This document shows positions 44,401-55,979 of a stretch of DNA of 64,000 nt, in pieces; position 1 is the first letter of the stretch, and each line of letters begins with the position of its first letter. The stretch spans positions 149,355,647-149,419,646 of the forward strand of contig CM071597.1 in the NCBI GenBank assembly GCA_036435485.1. Direction: 5' to 3'. A program made the position numbers and the translations under genes. Under the pieces are notes generated by a model. It ran no database searches. It had not been told where the DNA came from and was given only the letters and a program-made list of their open reading frames with translations. The stretch is from Saposhnikovia divaricata (lineage: Eukaryota > Streptophyta > Magnoliopsida > Apiales > Apiaceae).

Positions 44401-45795
44401 TTACCTGAAAATCAGAAGTTGGTTGATTGTGAGTGGGTGTACAAAGTCAAGTACTTACCTACAGGTGAGGTTGAACGTTATAAGGCACGACTAGTTGCCA
44501 AGGGCTTTACACAAATTGAAGGGGTTGATTATTTCAAGACGTTTGCTCCTGTAGCTAAGATGACATCCCTTCATACTTTGCTTTCTGTGGCTGCTGCTAA
44601 AGACTGGATAATTGATCAGCTTGATGTTACTAATGCCTTCTTACATGGTGAGTTAAAAGAGGATGTCTACATGGTGTTACAACCAGGCTTCACTCCCTCT
44701 GCCGCTGTTCAAGCAAAGTACCCAGGTCAAGTGCTTGTTTGTAAGCTTAAAAAGTCCTTGTATGGACTTAAACAAGCGCCTCGACAATGGTTTTTGAAGC
44801 TTAATTGTTACATTGTTAGTCTATGTCGATGACATGGTGTTAGCTGGTAATAACTCTGTTCTTATGCAACGTGTGAAGACCTTTCTTAGTTCCCATTTTA
44901 AAATCAAGGATCTTGGAACACTTAAGTACTTCTTAGGGATGGAGTTGGCTCGTTCATCAGCTGGAATCTATCTTAATCAACACAAGTATACTCTTGATTT
45001 GCTTAAGAATGTTGGTTTGCTGTCTAGTAAACCTTCTGTGGTTCCTATGGAACAGAATCATCAACTTCTTACCATAGATAACTCAACTGTTATCTCAGAT
45101 ATTTCACTCTATCGTCGACTTGTTGGTCGTTTGATTTATCTCACGATCTCTCGTCCTGATATTGTATATGCAGTTCAAGTTCTAGCCCAGTTTATGGCCT
45201 CACCTAAGCCTATCATTTACAGGGAGTTTTTAAACTGTTACGTTACATCAAAGGTACTTGTGGTCAAGGCTTGTTGTTATCAGCTCGTTCTAATCTTTAA
45301 TTAACTGCCTACTCTGATGCTGATTGGGGCAGTTGTAAGATTACACGATGTTCTGTCACTGGATTTTGTATTGCTCTTGGCACTTCTTTGATTTCTTGGA
45401 AAAGCAAGAAACAGCCCACTGTGTCAAGATCATCATCTGAGGCTGAATATAGGTCTATGGCTGATAAAACGTGTGAGATAGTTTGGTTGCGTTCTTTACT
45501 TAATGAGCTTGGAGTTCCTCAACTTTCATCAACTACATTGTACTGTGACAACATTTTAGCACTGTATTTTGCTGCGAATCCTGTTTACCATGAACGCACA
45601 AAACATATTGAAATTGACTGTCACCTTCGTGAAAAGCTTCAGAAAGGAATCATTTCTACTGCGTATCTCTCTACTACTGAGCAACCTGCAGATTTGTTTA
45701 CTACGGCCTTAGGTGCTGCTCATTTACAGTTTCTCTTTGGCCAAGTTAGGAGTTACAAATCTCTTTTCCACTCCTCACTTGAGGGGGGATGTTAA
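41408..45795 (+). pseudogene. Copia gag-pol, many stops and frameshifts
   Basis: Gag starts at ATG 41408 (MATSITYSN; VLNEQNYSQWSRSMEIAL). A one-base loss near 41763 breaks the frame between LIW and DELAICYAQ. The gag zinc knuckle CDYCHMQGHSRDRC is at about 42268, and a TAG follows it where Trp is usual. Protease about 42623: WIIDSEATDH, with Glu in place of the catalytic-loop Gly. Integrase 43072-43905: LIHADLWGPY, LRTDNGTEF (a stop just before) and YTPQQNGKDERNH. RT 44182-45304: WVYKVKYLPTGEVERYKARL, QLDVTNAFLHG, KSLYGLKQAPRQW; then about 35 codons are missing before VYVDDMVLAG. RNase H 45310-45795: DADWGSC, SRSSSEAEYR, ALYFAANPVYHERTKHIE. It cannot encode its own proteins. Confidence 0.93.
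45781..45789 (+). other. Copia polypurine tract
   Basis: gagggggga directly precedes the 3' LTR start TGTTAACC. Confidence 0.85.
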
Positions 45796-46036
45796 CCATA
45801 TTCAGGTGCAACGTGACTCAAGTACATTCTCTATCAAACATCAACTTGTACATAAGGCGAGCAAGGGAAATACATACTGCCAGGTCACTAAGTCTAGGTG
45901 CTATGTTTAGAGTGAGGACCACACACATTTTGATATATATGTTGAGAGGTGTAGTAGGCAGCAAGTTAAGCATTTACAATACTATTTTCTCTGTACTTTT
46001 CTTCTTCATTTCTTCCACTTCATTAACAATTTGACA
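45790..46036 (+). repeat. Copia 3' LTR (shortened)
   Basis: Same ends as the 5' LTR but 247 bp long, because it lacks two internal pieces. Confidence 0.9.
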
Positions 46037-47522
46037 AAACCCCTTGCTAAACTTTTGAGTCATGTAATGGAAAAGTCTGTTGCTACTTACATGACCATAC
46101 TTGAACAGTACAAAGGATTTGAGGGGGTGAAAGAGGTGGTGGATGTAGGTGGTGCACATGGTGCGACTTTGAGTTGTATTGTCTCTATGAACCCTCATCT
46201 CAGAGGAATAACTTTGATCTTCTACCTCATATAATTGAGAATGCACCTTCATTGCCAGGTATTCACTTTAGACTTGATTTTTTATAAACGAATTATTGTA
46301 ATGGCAAAAGTTTCTGTGGAGTATTTTTTAATGGAGTACTATATGTTCTGCTCACAGAATTTTGCAAAACGTATCGCACAACGTATTGAAGGACACATAG
46401 TAATCCAATTAGTATTGTACTTGAGAGTACTCCACTGAACTAAACCCTTATTTTACTTTACACTTTTCACAACTAGAAATCTAACTGAAGCTCTTTGCTC
46501 GGTGTATCATTATTTTCAAGCCCTACTTGTGTGAAACTAATTTTGTCAGTTGCTCATGCTTTAGTTGTCGAAAAATTTATAAAAGGATAACAAAAATGGT
46601 TCTATGGGGAGTTTAACAAAGCATGTCCTTCCTTATTTACACATCAATTTATCAGGTATTGATCATATTGGAGGAGACATGTTTGAATCAGTTCCTGGAG
46701 GAGAAGTTGTATTGCTTCAGGTAAGTGCAAAACAATAGCTCAATTTTTCACTTTTGTTGGATAGGGCTCTAATCGAGCCGAGTCCATCTCAGCTCTACTC
46801 AAGTTAAGTAAATGAAGAAATAGTCTAGTTTGAGCCTATGCTTAGTAAAGCTTAAAGATTTGTTCAAGTTACTCCCAAAAGATGTTTTAAGAACATGAGC
46901 AGCTTGTTTATTTTGTTCCCAAACTTATAGACTTATCGTTAAGTTTTTGCTAGCATCTCATTTACTCTGTTCACGGGCTTATAGTAGATAAAAGGGAAAA
47001 AAAAATATAATTCACATGTCCAATACATCAACGAGATAAAATACTCCAAATTTGATTTATCATAATCAAGATAAAACAACATATTTTCAACTGCATAGAA
47101 TACCTGAACATAAATTGTCCTCACTCGGCCCGTTTTATCGAGCTAAATACGAACCAAACATGAGCGACTCAAATCATTTTCTAGCTCTACTTGTTGAGTT
47201 TTCTGTCGAGGCTCAAATTTAATAATTCGTAGTTTTATACAGAGGGTACTTCATGACTGGAAAGATGAAGAGAGTGAAGATTTTAATAAAATGTTGTGAT
47301 TATGGAGATGATGCCTACAGAGCTGCCAGAAACCAATGTCATTGGCAAGAACACATCTCAGGTGGATGTGGACATGATGATTTACATATGGGGGAAGAGA
47401 GAGGACTGCTAAAGAATTTCAAATGCTGGGTAAAGAAGCTGGATTTGCAAGCTCCAAGTACATATGCGGGGCAGGTTTATATGGGGTGGTTGAGTTGTAC
47501 AAGAAAATGTGAATGTCTTGTG
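46037..47522 (+). pseudogene. COMT-like O-methyltransferase pseudogene, 3' part
   Basis: The catalytic Rossmann half of the gene begun at 40383, in three exon remnants. 46037-46258 codes LAKLLSHVMEKSVATYMTIL, YKGFEG and EVVDVGGAHGATL (SAM-binding motif; the family has DVGGGTG), then a frame shift and IIENAPSLPG up to a GT donor. 46656-46720 codes IDHIGGDMFESVPGGE between good splice sites. 47243-47522 codes VLHDWKDEES, the catalytic-His region, then frame changes, then TSQVDVDMM, KEFQMLGKEAGFASSKY and GVVELYKKM before the stop. Introns at family-like places show that it was a normal gene and not a retrocopy. One SAM-motif Gly-Gly-Thr is altered to Gly-Ala-His. Confidence 0.87.
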
Positions 47523-49028
47523 CAGTTGTGCTTGATTATAAAGGAATGTTACTGGATGATGTGTTTATGCAAATATTTGTAGAATGAGCATCATCTATCT
47601 ACAGTTATATGCTGTACTTGTTATATGCTTAATTTATATGTTGTACTAGTTTTGAGTCCACTTGTACAAGGTAGACTCAGGTACGTGGTAATAATAATAA
47701 TGTTACAATAATTCATATGGAGAATAATTCAGAAAAAGTTGGTATTGCTGTACGGTGGATGTCTCATTAGCCTTAAAGATCAAAGTTCTCTGGTCTCAAA
47801 TTTAAAGCCTATGGAGATGTATGTAACAACCAGGTTACATTGGAGATAGATTACAGATATTGTTTCAACACTGGAATTGTGGAAAAGAATTTGAGAAAGG
47901 CCAAATTTACTCACTCTATAATCATTTTGAATCTGGTCATACCAAGAGAACAAGAGCCTGATCTTTGAGATCCCAAAAGATCGCAAATTAATTTTAAATA
48001 CGTACATGACATCCTTTTATTGATCCCAAAATATAAAGCTGAGACTTGAACTATTGAATTTCCAAGCAAACCATGTTCAGAGTAAGAATGGATCTTATGA
48101 GCAGACACATGCAGTTCCAAGACAAAGACATATTGATATGCGGCATATGCCTACTGTATCATCATAAAATAGTATTCATCCAACTGTTACCGATAGAATC
48201 ATATGAGCACGAAACTGTAAGCCACAATACATTCTTTTGATGCGTACAGTGTTGCAAATGTAGTTGAAAGAAAATACTGTATCATGTTTATGTAAAAAAT
48301 GTGACAGCTTTAAATGATCATCAAATCATATCAATTATATTGTCCTTCATGACATGTTACCTCGATACCATTGCATTTGAATTCTCCCATCCCAGAGCAA
48401 CTTCTTACCTGTCAGCAACAAACAAACTAAAAGCAAATATCATTCAGGAGTTCAAAACTTCATCAAATTAGACAATAGATTCTTTTCCACCTTTCCAATC
48501 TTACTAAATTTACGCATTCATCTAGAGCACAAAAGAAGGCAAAAAAGAAGATGTCAATGCAAATAAATTGAATGGTTTAAATTATCTTGTTGTATATGTA
48601 TTTATATAAGGGAGACTATACTCAAAGAATTTTAAGAGCAAAGTTACTTAATTTATCTTTTTTCCAGAAAACTACTTTCAATATTTTGTTTTTGGTGCTC
48701 TGTGTGTGTGTGCGTGCAAGGAAAACGATGCTGGAGAATTGAGGAAAACGTTTCCTTTTATGAATTATGAGAGTGTCTGAAAGGGACAGAAGTCAAAGAA
48801 TTGTGATAGGTAATAGAGATTGTGTGCTATTATACAGAATTCTTTCAAGGAAACGGCCATGGGATGATACTGACTGTGTTCCGAGTTCGTGGTTAAAAGG
48901 ACGCCTCTTTCGAGGAAACTCACGGTGCTCCCATGATCACACACATCACAGTGTGTGCATGTGTGTGAAATATGAAATAACCTCAATATAAGCACCGACG
49001 GTTCAACAGGCTTCTTCAATGACATTAT
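47523..49028. other. Region between methyltransferase pseudogene and KAE1 3' end
   Basis: 47560-47605 resembles the CRT3 3' end (38010-38055). Both neighbouring genes end towards here, so the right part (about 48760-49028) is probably KAE1 3' UTR on the minus strand. No further gene or repeat was recognised. Confidence 0.5.
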
Positions 49029-49951
49029 TCATGTGTTGGACGATTCCTTCTCTCCCCAGATTGCGAGCACTTCATCAGTTCTGAATCGTTGTGTGAAAGT
49101 TGATTCTTCCATAGGGGTAGAGAAACCATGAGCAAAAGCGAGGAGACCCGTATATGCAATCATTGCTCCATTGTAAATACAGTACCTGTCATCAGTTGCA
49201 AACAAATTTCCACCTCTTTCGGAGCACATAGTTCTCATCATATCTTGCAACCGCTCGTTGCAGCCCACACCACCAACAATGAGAACATCTTTCTTGTCAC
49301 AATGTGCCATTGCTCGTTCTGTAATCTCTACAAGCATTGCGAACACAGTTTCCTGAAACAAAAGGCAGAAGTCATGTCACATTCAAATATTCGGTGACAA
49401 ATTAATACAAATTATTTAGAATAAAACGGCAAGGTAAGAACATACAAACAACAATATTGTCGCTACTATAAAGATACGAGTTTTAAATAAATTAAAGAAC
49501 ATGTGAATTCAAGTTTTACCTGCAGGGAATAGCACAAATCTGCTGGCGTGCACTCTTCATTTTTTAGCTTTTCTTCAGCAGTGGTTTCTATGTAACTTAA
49601 TATACCACTGAATGAAACATCCATTCCTTTTACAGCATATGGCAGGTCTAAAAACTTTTCCCCTTTCTTAGCAAGCTGTGGAGATTATAAGCATATTAAA
49701 AAAATAATATGTTGAAAAATTACAAGCGCAAATGAACTGGCTAATTGTAATATATATAGAGATTGGGGAGCCTGAGATGTATCTCAGGTAAATTTCCTGA
49801 GATACATGGAACTTATATACAAATATGGTGTGGGTATTTTAGTAAAAACAGAATTTTTTAATTAGCCCTGCGGGCCAAATCAAATTTAAAGTGTATTTTG
49901 TGAGTATCTCAGGAAAAGTTCCTTGAGATCAGTCTCAGGGTCCTTTTTCCC

Positions 49952-50017
<66 letters not shown>

Positions 50018-53000
50018 AAAAGGGGTTCAGTGTGTGCACATTACATTTTATGCACACCCTAATACGCAGTGTTTTAGTTAAGCAATAATTGTTCGGTAAG
50101 ATCACCTTCATTCGGTTCAAACATTCTACCTATAGAACAGATAATAAAACAAATAAACAAATTATAAAATATTAAATACATAAAGTAATATAAAGTTATA
50201 GTAAATGATACCGTGATAACATGGCAAAACAGCAAAGTTATTTTTATTTAAATTTTAAAAGAAAATTCACATAGTTTGTTACCAACATAAATTCACTTGC
50301 ACATTGTATATATTGACAGCTGAAAGAACCTTAGAGTTTATTCCATGATCTCCATAATCATGTTCGTCCAGCTCCATAATATTAATCACAAGACGTAAAA
50401 ACATGCACAATAATGACTCCAAGCTCAAGATCCATGACCTTTATGACCACCAAAAAAGAGATGTGTAATAATTTCAAACTTAATTGCTCGGATATCTGGA
50501 CCAACTTGCAGGTGAATCATCAAAAGAAAAGAGGCTTACATACAGGTGCTTAAATCAGATAAAGGTTACAATCGGATAATCACGGCCCTTGATAACGTGT
50601 ATTTTATACACGTTTTGTCTTTTTTCTCTTGCGTTTTTGTTAGTTCCGAATGTAGTTTTATTGATATTTATTATGATTTTCATCTTTCAGTGCCTAACGC
50701 TTAATTGTTGAAAATATGGATTATTGGGGGCTTACATATAGGTGCTTAAATCAGATAAAGGTTACAATTGGATAATCACGGCCCTTGATAACGTGTATTT
50801 TATACACGTTTTGTCTTTTTTCTCTTGCGTTTTTGTTAGTTCCGAATGTAGTTTTATTGATATTTATTATGATTTTCATCTTTCAGTGCCTAACGCTTAA
50901 TTGTTGAAAATATGGCTTATTGGGGGCATGGAAAGCAAAGATTATTCAAGAGGGAAGTTAGAAGATGCAAGCTTGTGATGCCGGGAGGTTTTTAATGTGT
51001 TATTTTGAAGATTTTGTCTCGCACGACCATTCCACAGGCAGTTCGCTAGGCCGTTCAAAGAGTTTAAAAGGAGCAGTCTCTTGTACGGGCTGCTGCACGG
51101 CCGTTCAACAGGCCGTTCAACACTTGCTGGAATTTTTTGGAAGCAAATTGTCTATATTGCCCTCTTGTCTAATTGATGTATTTATTGAATAGAAGGGAAC
51201 CAAAGACCATATCTTATCTTCATCTCATCCTTATCATATCTAGAGCATTCAATTAGGGTTAGGGAAGTAGAGAGAAGTATTTATTACTCATAATCTAGCA
51301 TTGATTATGAGTAACTAACTTCATTTATTTGGCTCAAGGAAGGAGCTTTTGTACTAAACCCACTTCATTTTAAGTAAGATCTATTTCACTCTATCTTGAA
51401 TGTTTGAGTTGTATTGTTTATGATTTTGCTTGGAGATTTGTAAGTTTATTCTACTCTTCTTGTAAATTCAATTGCTAGTTGTTTGTGCTAATCCGTAATT
51501 GTTAGTGCATTCATTTTAGTAGCACAAGGTTTAGTTTACCTAAATCCTCAAGTTTTAAGTGCAAATACCTAGGTTGAGCTCCTCATTTTTGGGTTTGTCC
51601 TAACCTCTCTTTGTTTGACTCCTTGATTTGGTTAAATTAGTAGTGCTTCACTATTGGTTGCTAGTATCAAGAGAACTAATTTACGTGCTTCACTAAATTA
51701 GTGTTTTTAGAAGAGAAATAAGTGATTGTGTGCTCCACCAATTATCTTGGTTAGCTAGAGTTGATTATATCTTGCTTATATTTGTTTGGGTGTAAAACTT
51801 GAGTTTCCATTATCCTTGGATCAAATATCTCTTTATATTGCTTATTCACTCATTGTGCTTGTTGTATTGGTAAAATTGGATAATTGCCATTAATTTAGTC
51901 ATATTTCTATAGCAAATTATTTCTTGTATGCATGGTGTTTGATAAAATACCACAACCAACTCAAAACCCCTCACCATTTTACTTTACACTAGTATTGAAC
52001 ACTATTCCATTGGATTCGATCCCTACTTACATTTGCTATATTTTGTAGCTAAGTGCGAACATAGTAGAGCATAAATAATTTATTTTCAATTTGGCGTCTC
52101 GACGACGGGCGTGGCCAGCCCTTAACTCAATCTGACTTTAAAGAGAGACTGTTAAGACTTTAAAGAGAGACTGTTAACTTATGAGCTCCTACTCAGTTGG
52201 CACATGTAATTTAACTATAAGAGCAAGTCCAACAGCTTCCATATATGATATCCTAAGATTAAATATAAGGAATATGGTATAAAATGACACTCCAAGTGTC
52301 GTAGTGATCCCTTAAATCACTAGGACATCCAACCTATACCTTATTTTTAGGGAATCACTAGCCATCCCTTATATCATTTTTATCAATATAAAATTCATTT
52401 CTCTCTCTCCTTTTAACATCTTTTCTCTCTCTTCATTACACTTCTTGTCCTTCTCTTTCCAAATTTATTATAATAATAATAATAATAATAAGGAATGAGT
52501 ATAGGGATTATTGTTGGAGTTAAAATACAAAATCATGTCCTAAATCACTAGGACTTATTATTTTATAATATTTATAAGGAACGCACTAGGACACTATTGG
52601 ACTTGCTCTAACAAAATATCATCTTAAATGGCTAAATAATCATGAAACTGGAATGAACCGGCAGCTAGGTCCCTCAATTTTAATTACATACAAAATCAAT
52701 AAATATACATTCAAATATTCTCACCGATAATAAATTTGATCTACGAAATGCTTTGGGTTACAATTATTGTTCTACTAAATATAAGCTAGTTTCTAGCAAA
52801 TATGCTTATCATTTTTGGGATACGCCGTGTAACAAAATAGTTGTAAACATAGGCCATCTAAAAATCCATCCAACGACAAACAAAACACAAGAAAGCCAAG
52901 CAATCAACAGTATCACAATCCCCTTCCAGCAATAAACACCTTAATCTCTTTTGTTCAATTTTTGCAGTGCGACTAGATATGAAAATTCAGAAAAGCTCCT

Positions 53001-54505
53001 GTTGTTTTTTCGTACTCCAGTTTTGTGACTACTTGGTGAATTTAACTTGAAACTCACACATGATCATTACAACGCAGATTCATAATCACTCATCAACAAG
53101 TCACGTCACAATCCTATCTATGTTGCAATGGTAAAAACCCTTTAAAAGTTTTTATTAGTTCAAGTAATTGACTATATATTTTTTAAGTTCAGTGACCCAC
53201 CAGAAGTTCACTAATGTTTTTGCCTATCAGCCCGATACAAAATTATGACCCAAGATTATCATTGGTTGACAAGGGGCACAAATAAACAATAAGGTTGACA
53301 AGGGGCACAAATAAACAATAATAGCAACCAACAACATGATCTCATGGATGTTTTAACATGATAGAAACCACAAAGAAATGTAATAAACAATAATAATACT
53401 CCATGGATATAAATGAAGACAACACAAACAGACATAGGGCTTTATTTTTATTAAGAAACTAGAAAGGGAGATAGATACTCATAAAAGAAAACGTTAAAAG
53501 TTGAAGTGGTTATAAAAAAGGAGACAATGTAGAATTATGAAATGAAACATGCATACAGTGACAACCTACCAGTTTCAAGCATTTCTGGTGCACTTAAATC
53601 TACATTCAACTGGAAATAAATGAATCTGTCCAAATTAAGCAAAATAAATAAAATTACATCACTGTCATGGTTTAAGCAGTAGCAGTCACAATCGTAGACT
53701 GCTACTAACGCCAAACAGTGATGAGAATTCATTTTTTCGCCGACCAGTTGTCCCTGGTTCATCTTTTACTAGATTCATCAGCATCCACTTGTTCTGGTAG
53801 ATCATAGTTTTTCAGTATTATATTTTCCCAACAATAGTGTTAACCAACAACCTTTATTACTCGAACGAAAATTAAATTAATACGAGTCCTTAATCTAAAT
53901 ACATGTCTACATAACCTGTAAATCTAGTTATATAAATAAAAAAATAAAACCTGTTCAATGTTATAACCCGGGGCTGGATCATTTGACAGTTCCAAGACTC
54001 TAGCAAACCGGTCCAAGCAGTTCCCAACAGCAATATCGATTGTCTCCCCGAAGATCCGATACCTGCGTTCACTATAGGCAATTACTTGTGTGTTACCACC
54101 ACTAACATACAAAACCACTGGATCTTTAGCCCCAGTAACAATCCTCCCCATCTCAATATGAGCAACACAGTGATTCACGGCCACAATTGGCTTCCTCCAA
54201 AGTTGTGAAAGCACCCGTACAACTACAGCAGCAACCTGCAAAGGTGCACCCATGCCTGGACCTTTTGTGTAACAAAGACAATCAATCTCATTTCGGGTAA
54301 CCTGAGCGTCTTCAAGAGCAGATTTGATTAAAGGAAGAACATGTTGAAGATGGTGTTGTGCAGTTTCTCGCGGAAGAAACCCTTGACCTGGAGGAGTAAT
54401 GTAAGTGTGTCGTGGGTTGGATAAGATTGTGCCATCTAAACTTACTACACCGACTCCAATCTTGTTGGCTGATCCCTCAAACCCTAGGGCTAACAATTTC
54501 TTCAT
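49029..54505 (-). CDS. KAE1: KAE1/OSGEP, tRNA N6-threonylcarbamoyladenosine synthase subunit
   Basis: ASKHA-fold enzyme that transfers threonylcarbamoyl to A37 of ANN-reading tRNAs within the KEOPS complex (cytosolic/nuclear form; no transit peptide). Exons on the minus strand: 54505-53951 (185 codons), 49675-49520 (52 codons), 49352-49029 (107 codons plus stop), all in phase 0 with GT/AG introns; 344 aa, normal length. N-terminal GFEGSANKIGVG (8-19); metal-binding HCVAH with His112 and His116; YVSGGNTQ (133-140); GETIDIAVGNCLDRF (153-167); GMDVSFSGILSY in exon 2; GGVGCNERL in exon 3. Family members have CIDNGAMIA, but here residue 297 is Tyr (CIYNGAMIA, codon at 49173-49175). That Asp is a metal ligand in characterised homologues, so activity is doubtful if the base is real. 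Intron 1 is 4275 bp and carries several transposon pieces. Confidence 0.95.
49763..49956. mobile_element. (TA)n-associated MITE-like element in KAE1 intron 1
   Basis: The left end (gggagcctgagatgtatctc, aggtaaatttcctgagatac) is inverted at the right end (gtatctcaggaaaagttcc, ttgagatcagtctcagggtc). A short TA run lies on the left and a long (TA)n at 49964-50013 on the right. The interior holds gccctgcgggcca at 49865-49877, which resembles, in inverse, the motif of the cluster at 7627-10614. Confidence 0.6.
49964..50013. repeat. (TA)n microsatellite
   Basis: About 24 TA units next to the element on its left, in the KAE1 intron. Confidence 0.95.
50533..50926 (+). repeat. 196-bp tandem duplication in KAE1 intron 1
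   Basis: Two nearly identical units (from ggcttacata-aggtgcttaaa to gaaaatatgg-ttattgggg) with only a few mismatches. Each contains the inverted repeat cgtgtattttatacacg. A similarly styled hairpin (aagtggattttatatccactt) occurs at 58193. Confidence 0.9.
50927..52130 (+). mobile_element. LTR-retrotransposon-derived remnant (LTR end and PBS-like)
   Basis: The late part (gattcgatccctacttacat, gctaagtgcgaacatagtag, then aatttggcgtctcgacgac at about 52087) has the look of the U5 end of a gypsy LTR with a tggcg-type primer site. The upstream part is T-rich, intron-like leader sequence without frames. No second LTR or gag was seen, so it is a fragment; borders are approximate. Confidence 0.4.
52221..52608. 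mobile_element. Tourist-like MITE in KAE1 intron 1
   Basis: Inverted ends gagcaagtccaacagcttcc and ggacactattggacttgctc, flanked by taa on both sides (52218-52220 and 52609-52611), the 3-bp target of PIF/Harbinger transposases. The interior repeats cctaaatcactaggac-type blocks. 388 bp, non-coding. Confidence 0.85.
53264..53321. repeat. 29-bp tandem duplication
   Basis: ggttgacaaggggcacaaat followed by aaacaataa occurs twice in a row in KAE1 intron 1. Confidence 0.9.
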
Positions 54506-55127
54506 CTCTCAATATCTAGAACCCCTTCACCTGCTAATCAGAAGAAAGGATATTAGTTACCAAACAACTAAAAGAATTTGTCATAAGAATTTAAAGTTCT
54601 CAAAGAAAGAAAGCAGCAAACTTAACGTCAGTCCAACCGGGATTACTTATTCACCATTTACAAAAATTTAGTATGCACTGTACAATGTTTTATAGCTTCC
54701 ATTATTGGAACTTTTTGTATAAACCGAAAAACATAAAGTCTTTGTGTGGGATGAATGCCAACTAAAACATCAAGCTAAAAATCTCAGTACACATGATCCT
54801 CATACATCTAGCAAATAACTAAACCAAAGGCCAAAGACAGAAAATAAAAAGAACAAGTAATTCTCATAGGGGACTTTTATCAAACACCTAACATGAATAA
54901 CCAAAATCTTGCTTTAAAACATGCAGTTTATATGTAGAAAATAAAAACCAGTTGTAATTACAAACTGATACAACTATACATATAACTTCAAATATTATAG
55001 GACACATATAGTACTGGTAGATGTAATTTAATATCAGTACTTGAGCACTGTGTTTCAGATATGTATGTAGGTTTGAATGAAGTTACTATTAGTTTTCTTG
55101 AAAGTTCAACACAAACACAACTTCAAT
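54506..55127. other. KAE1 upstream region
   Basis: Should hold the KAE1 promoter and 5' UTR on the minus strand. No TATA box or other element was assigned with confidence. Confidence 0.45.
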
Positions 55128-55230
55128 TTGTTATAAATTATTGCTAAGAGTAAGCTAGCAGGGTTCCAATAGTTTTCAAAATGCACGAGTATTCAGACAT
55201 CAACTGATGCCACGGATTCATTTAATTTAG
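55128..55230 (+). pseudogene. Decayed fragment of CRT3 (intron 2 end and exon 3 start)
   Basis: ttgttataaatt, gtaagctagcagg, ttcaaaatgcacgagtattc, agaca-caactgatgcca matches 33465-33563 in CRT3 (ttgttataaatt, gtaagctagcagg, ccaaaatgtacaggtattc, agacagctagtgatgcca), including the intron-exon border, whose acceptor AG has changed to cg-ag. Weaker similarity extends left to about 55060. It is intronic and exonic DNA, so it came from a genomic copy and not from mRNA. Confidence 0.65.
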
Positions 55231-55599
55231 TAGTGAATTTCGATGTTTCAATCAGTATCATGGCTACCTTTCCTGAAAAAATTACTCCTACTAGTGAAAA
55301 ACTGGAATGGATAATAGATTATTTTGTTATTTTGGTAGTATATAATAAGGGTAAGGATGATTTTTTTTTAATAATTTGTTAAAAAGTAGAAAATTATTTA
55401 TTATAAGGAGAATGTTCTTTGCTCATAAGATATTTACGTGCTGCAAAGCCATTTACCTTAATTAAATCATTTAGAATATTGTTTACTTTTATTTAAATTA
55501 CAAGAATGATTCTTTTTTTTTTTAAGAAAAAGTTTTGCTTTTCCAAGGAGTTCATAACGCGATGGTGAAGAGTGGGAATATGCAGGAGATAGGTGGTGA

Positions 55600-55979
55600 A
55601 TTTATAAATAAGATATATAATTAAAAGTTTTAGTGGAAGTAGAATAAGTGTTCAAATTTACAAACTAAAATGTTCGAATTTGTAGTTATGACCTGTAATT
55701 AAAAGTTTTATTGGAAATAGAATAAAATTTTGAATTAATATAGGGGAAGAGTTCGAATTTATAATAAAAAACATATAATTAAAAGTTATATTGAAAGTAT
55801 AACATGTATTTGTAAGATATATAATTAGAAGTTGTGTTGAAATTAAAATATGTATTCGAATTTATAGAGAATAAAAGAAGATAAATATCAATAATATGTT
55901 ATGGAATTGGGATTTCGGTCCCAATAAGTGTGCGAGTTTATATAGAAGAAAATTTTGAATTTATAAGGAAAACATTATA
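55600..55979. repeat. AT-rich repeat family shared with 5856-6000
   Basis: Four to five degenerate units of ttcgaatttatag, acatataattaaaagtt, tattggaaatagaata. The same unit type flanks the gypsy LTR near 5856. Confidence 0.6.

Larger units (their letters stand above)
40952..46036 (+). mobile_element. Ty1/copia retrotransposon, decayed, inside methyltransferase pseudogene
   Basis: Order LTR, PBS, gag, protease, integrase, RT, RNase H, PPT, LTR, which is the copia order (integrase before RT). 5' LTR 40952-41274 and 3' LTR 45790-46036 differ by two deletions in the right copy and several substitutions. I found no 5-bp target duplication: the flanks are ataga on the left and aaacc on the right. 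It separates methyltransferase codons for HYLKID from those for LAKLLSHVMEKS. Confidence 0.93.

Noticed and set aside
53535..53762. 75-codon minus-strand frame between KAE1 exons 1 and 2
   Set aside because: KAE1 exons 1 and 2 join without it in the right phase and the sequence has no family match.
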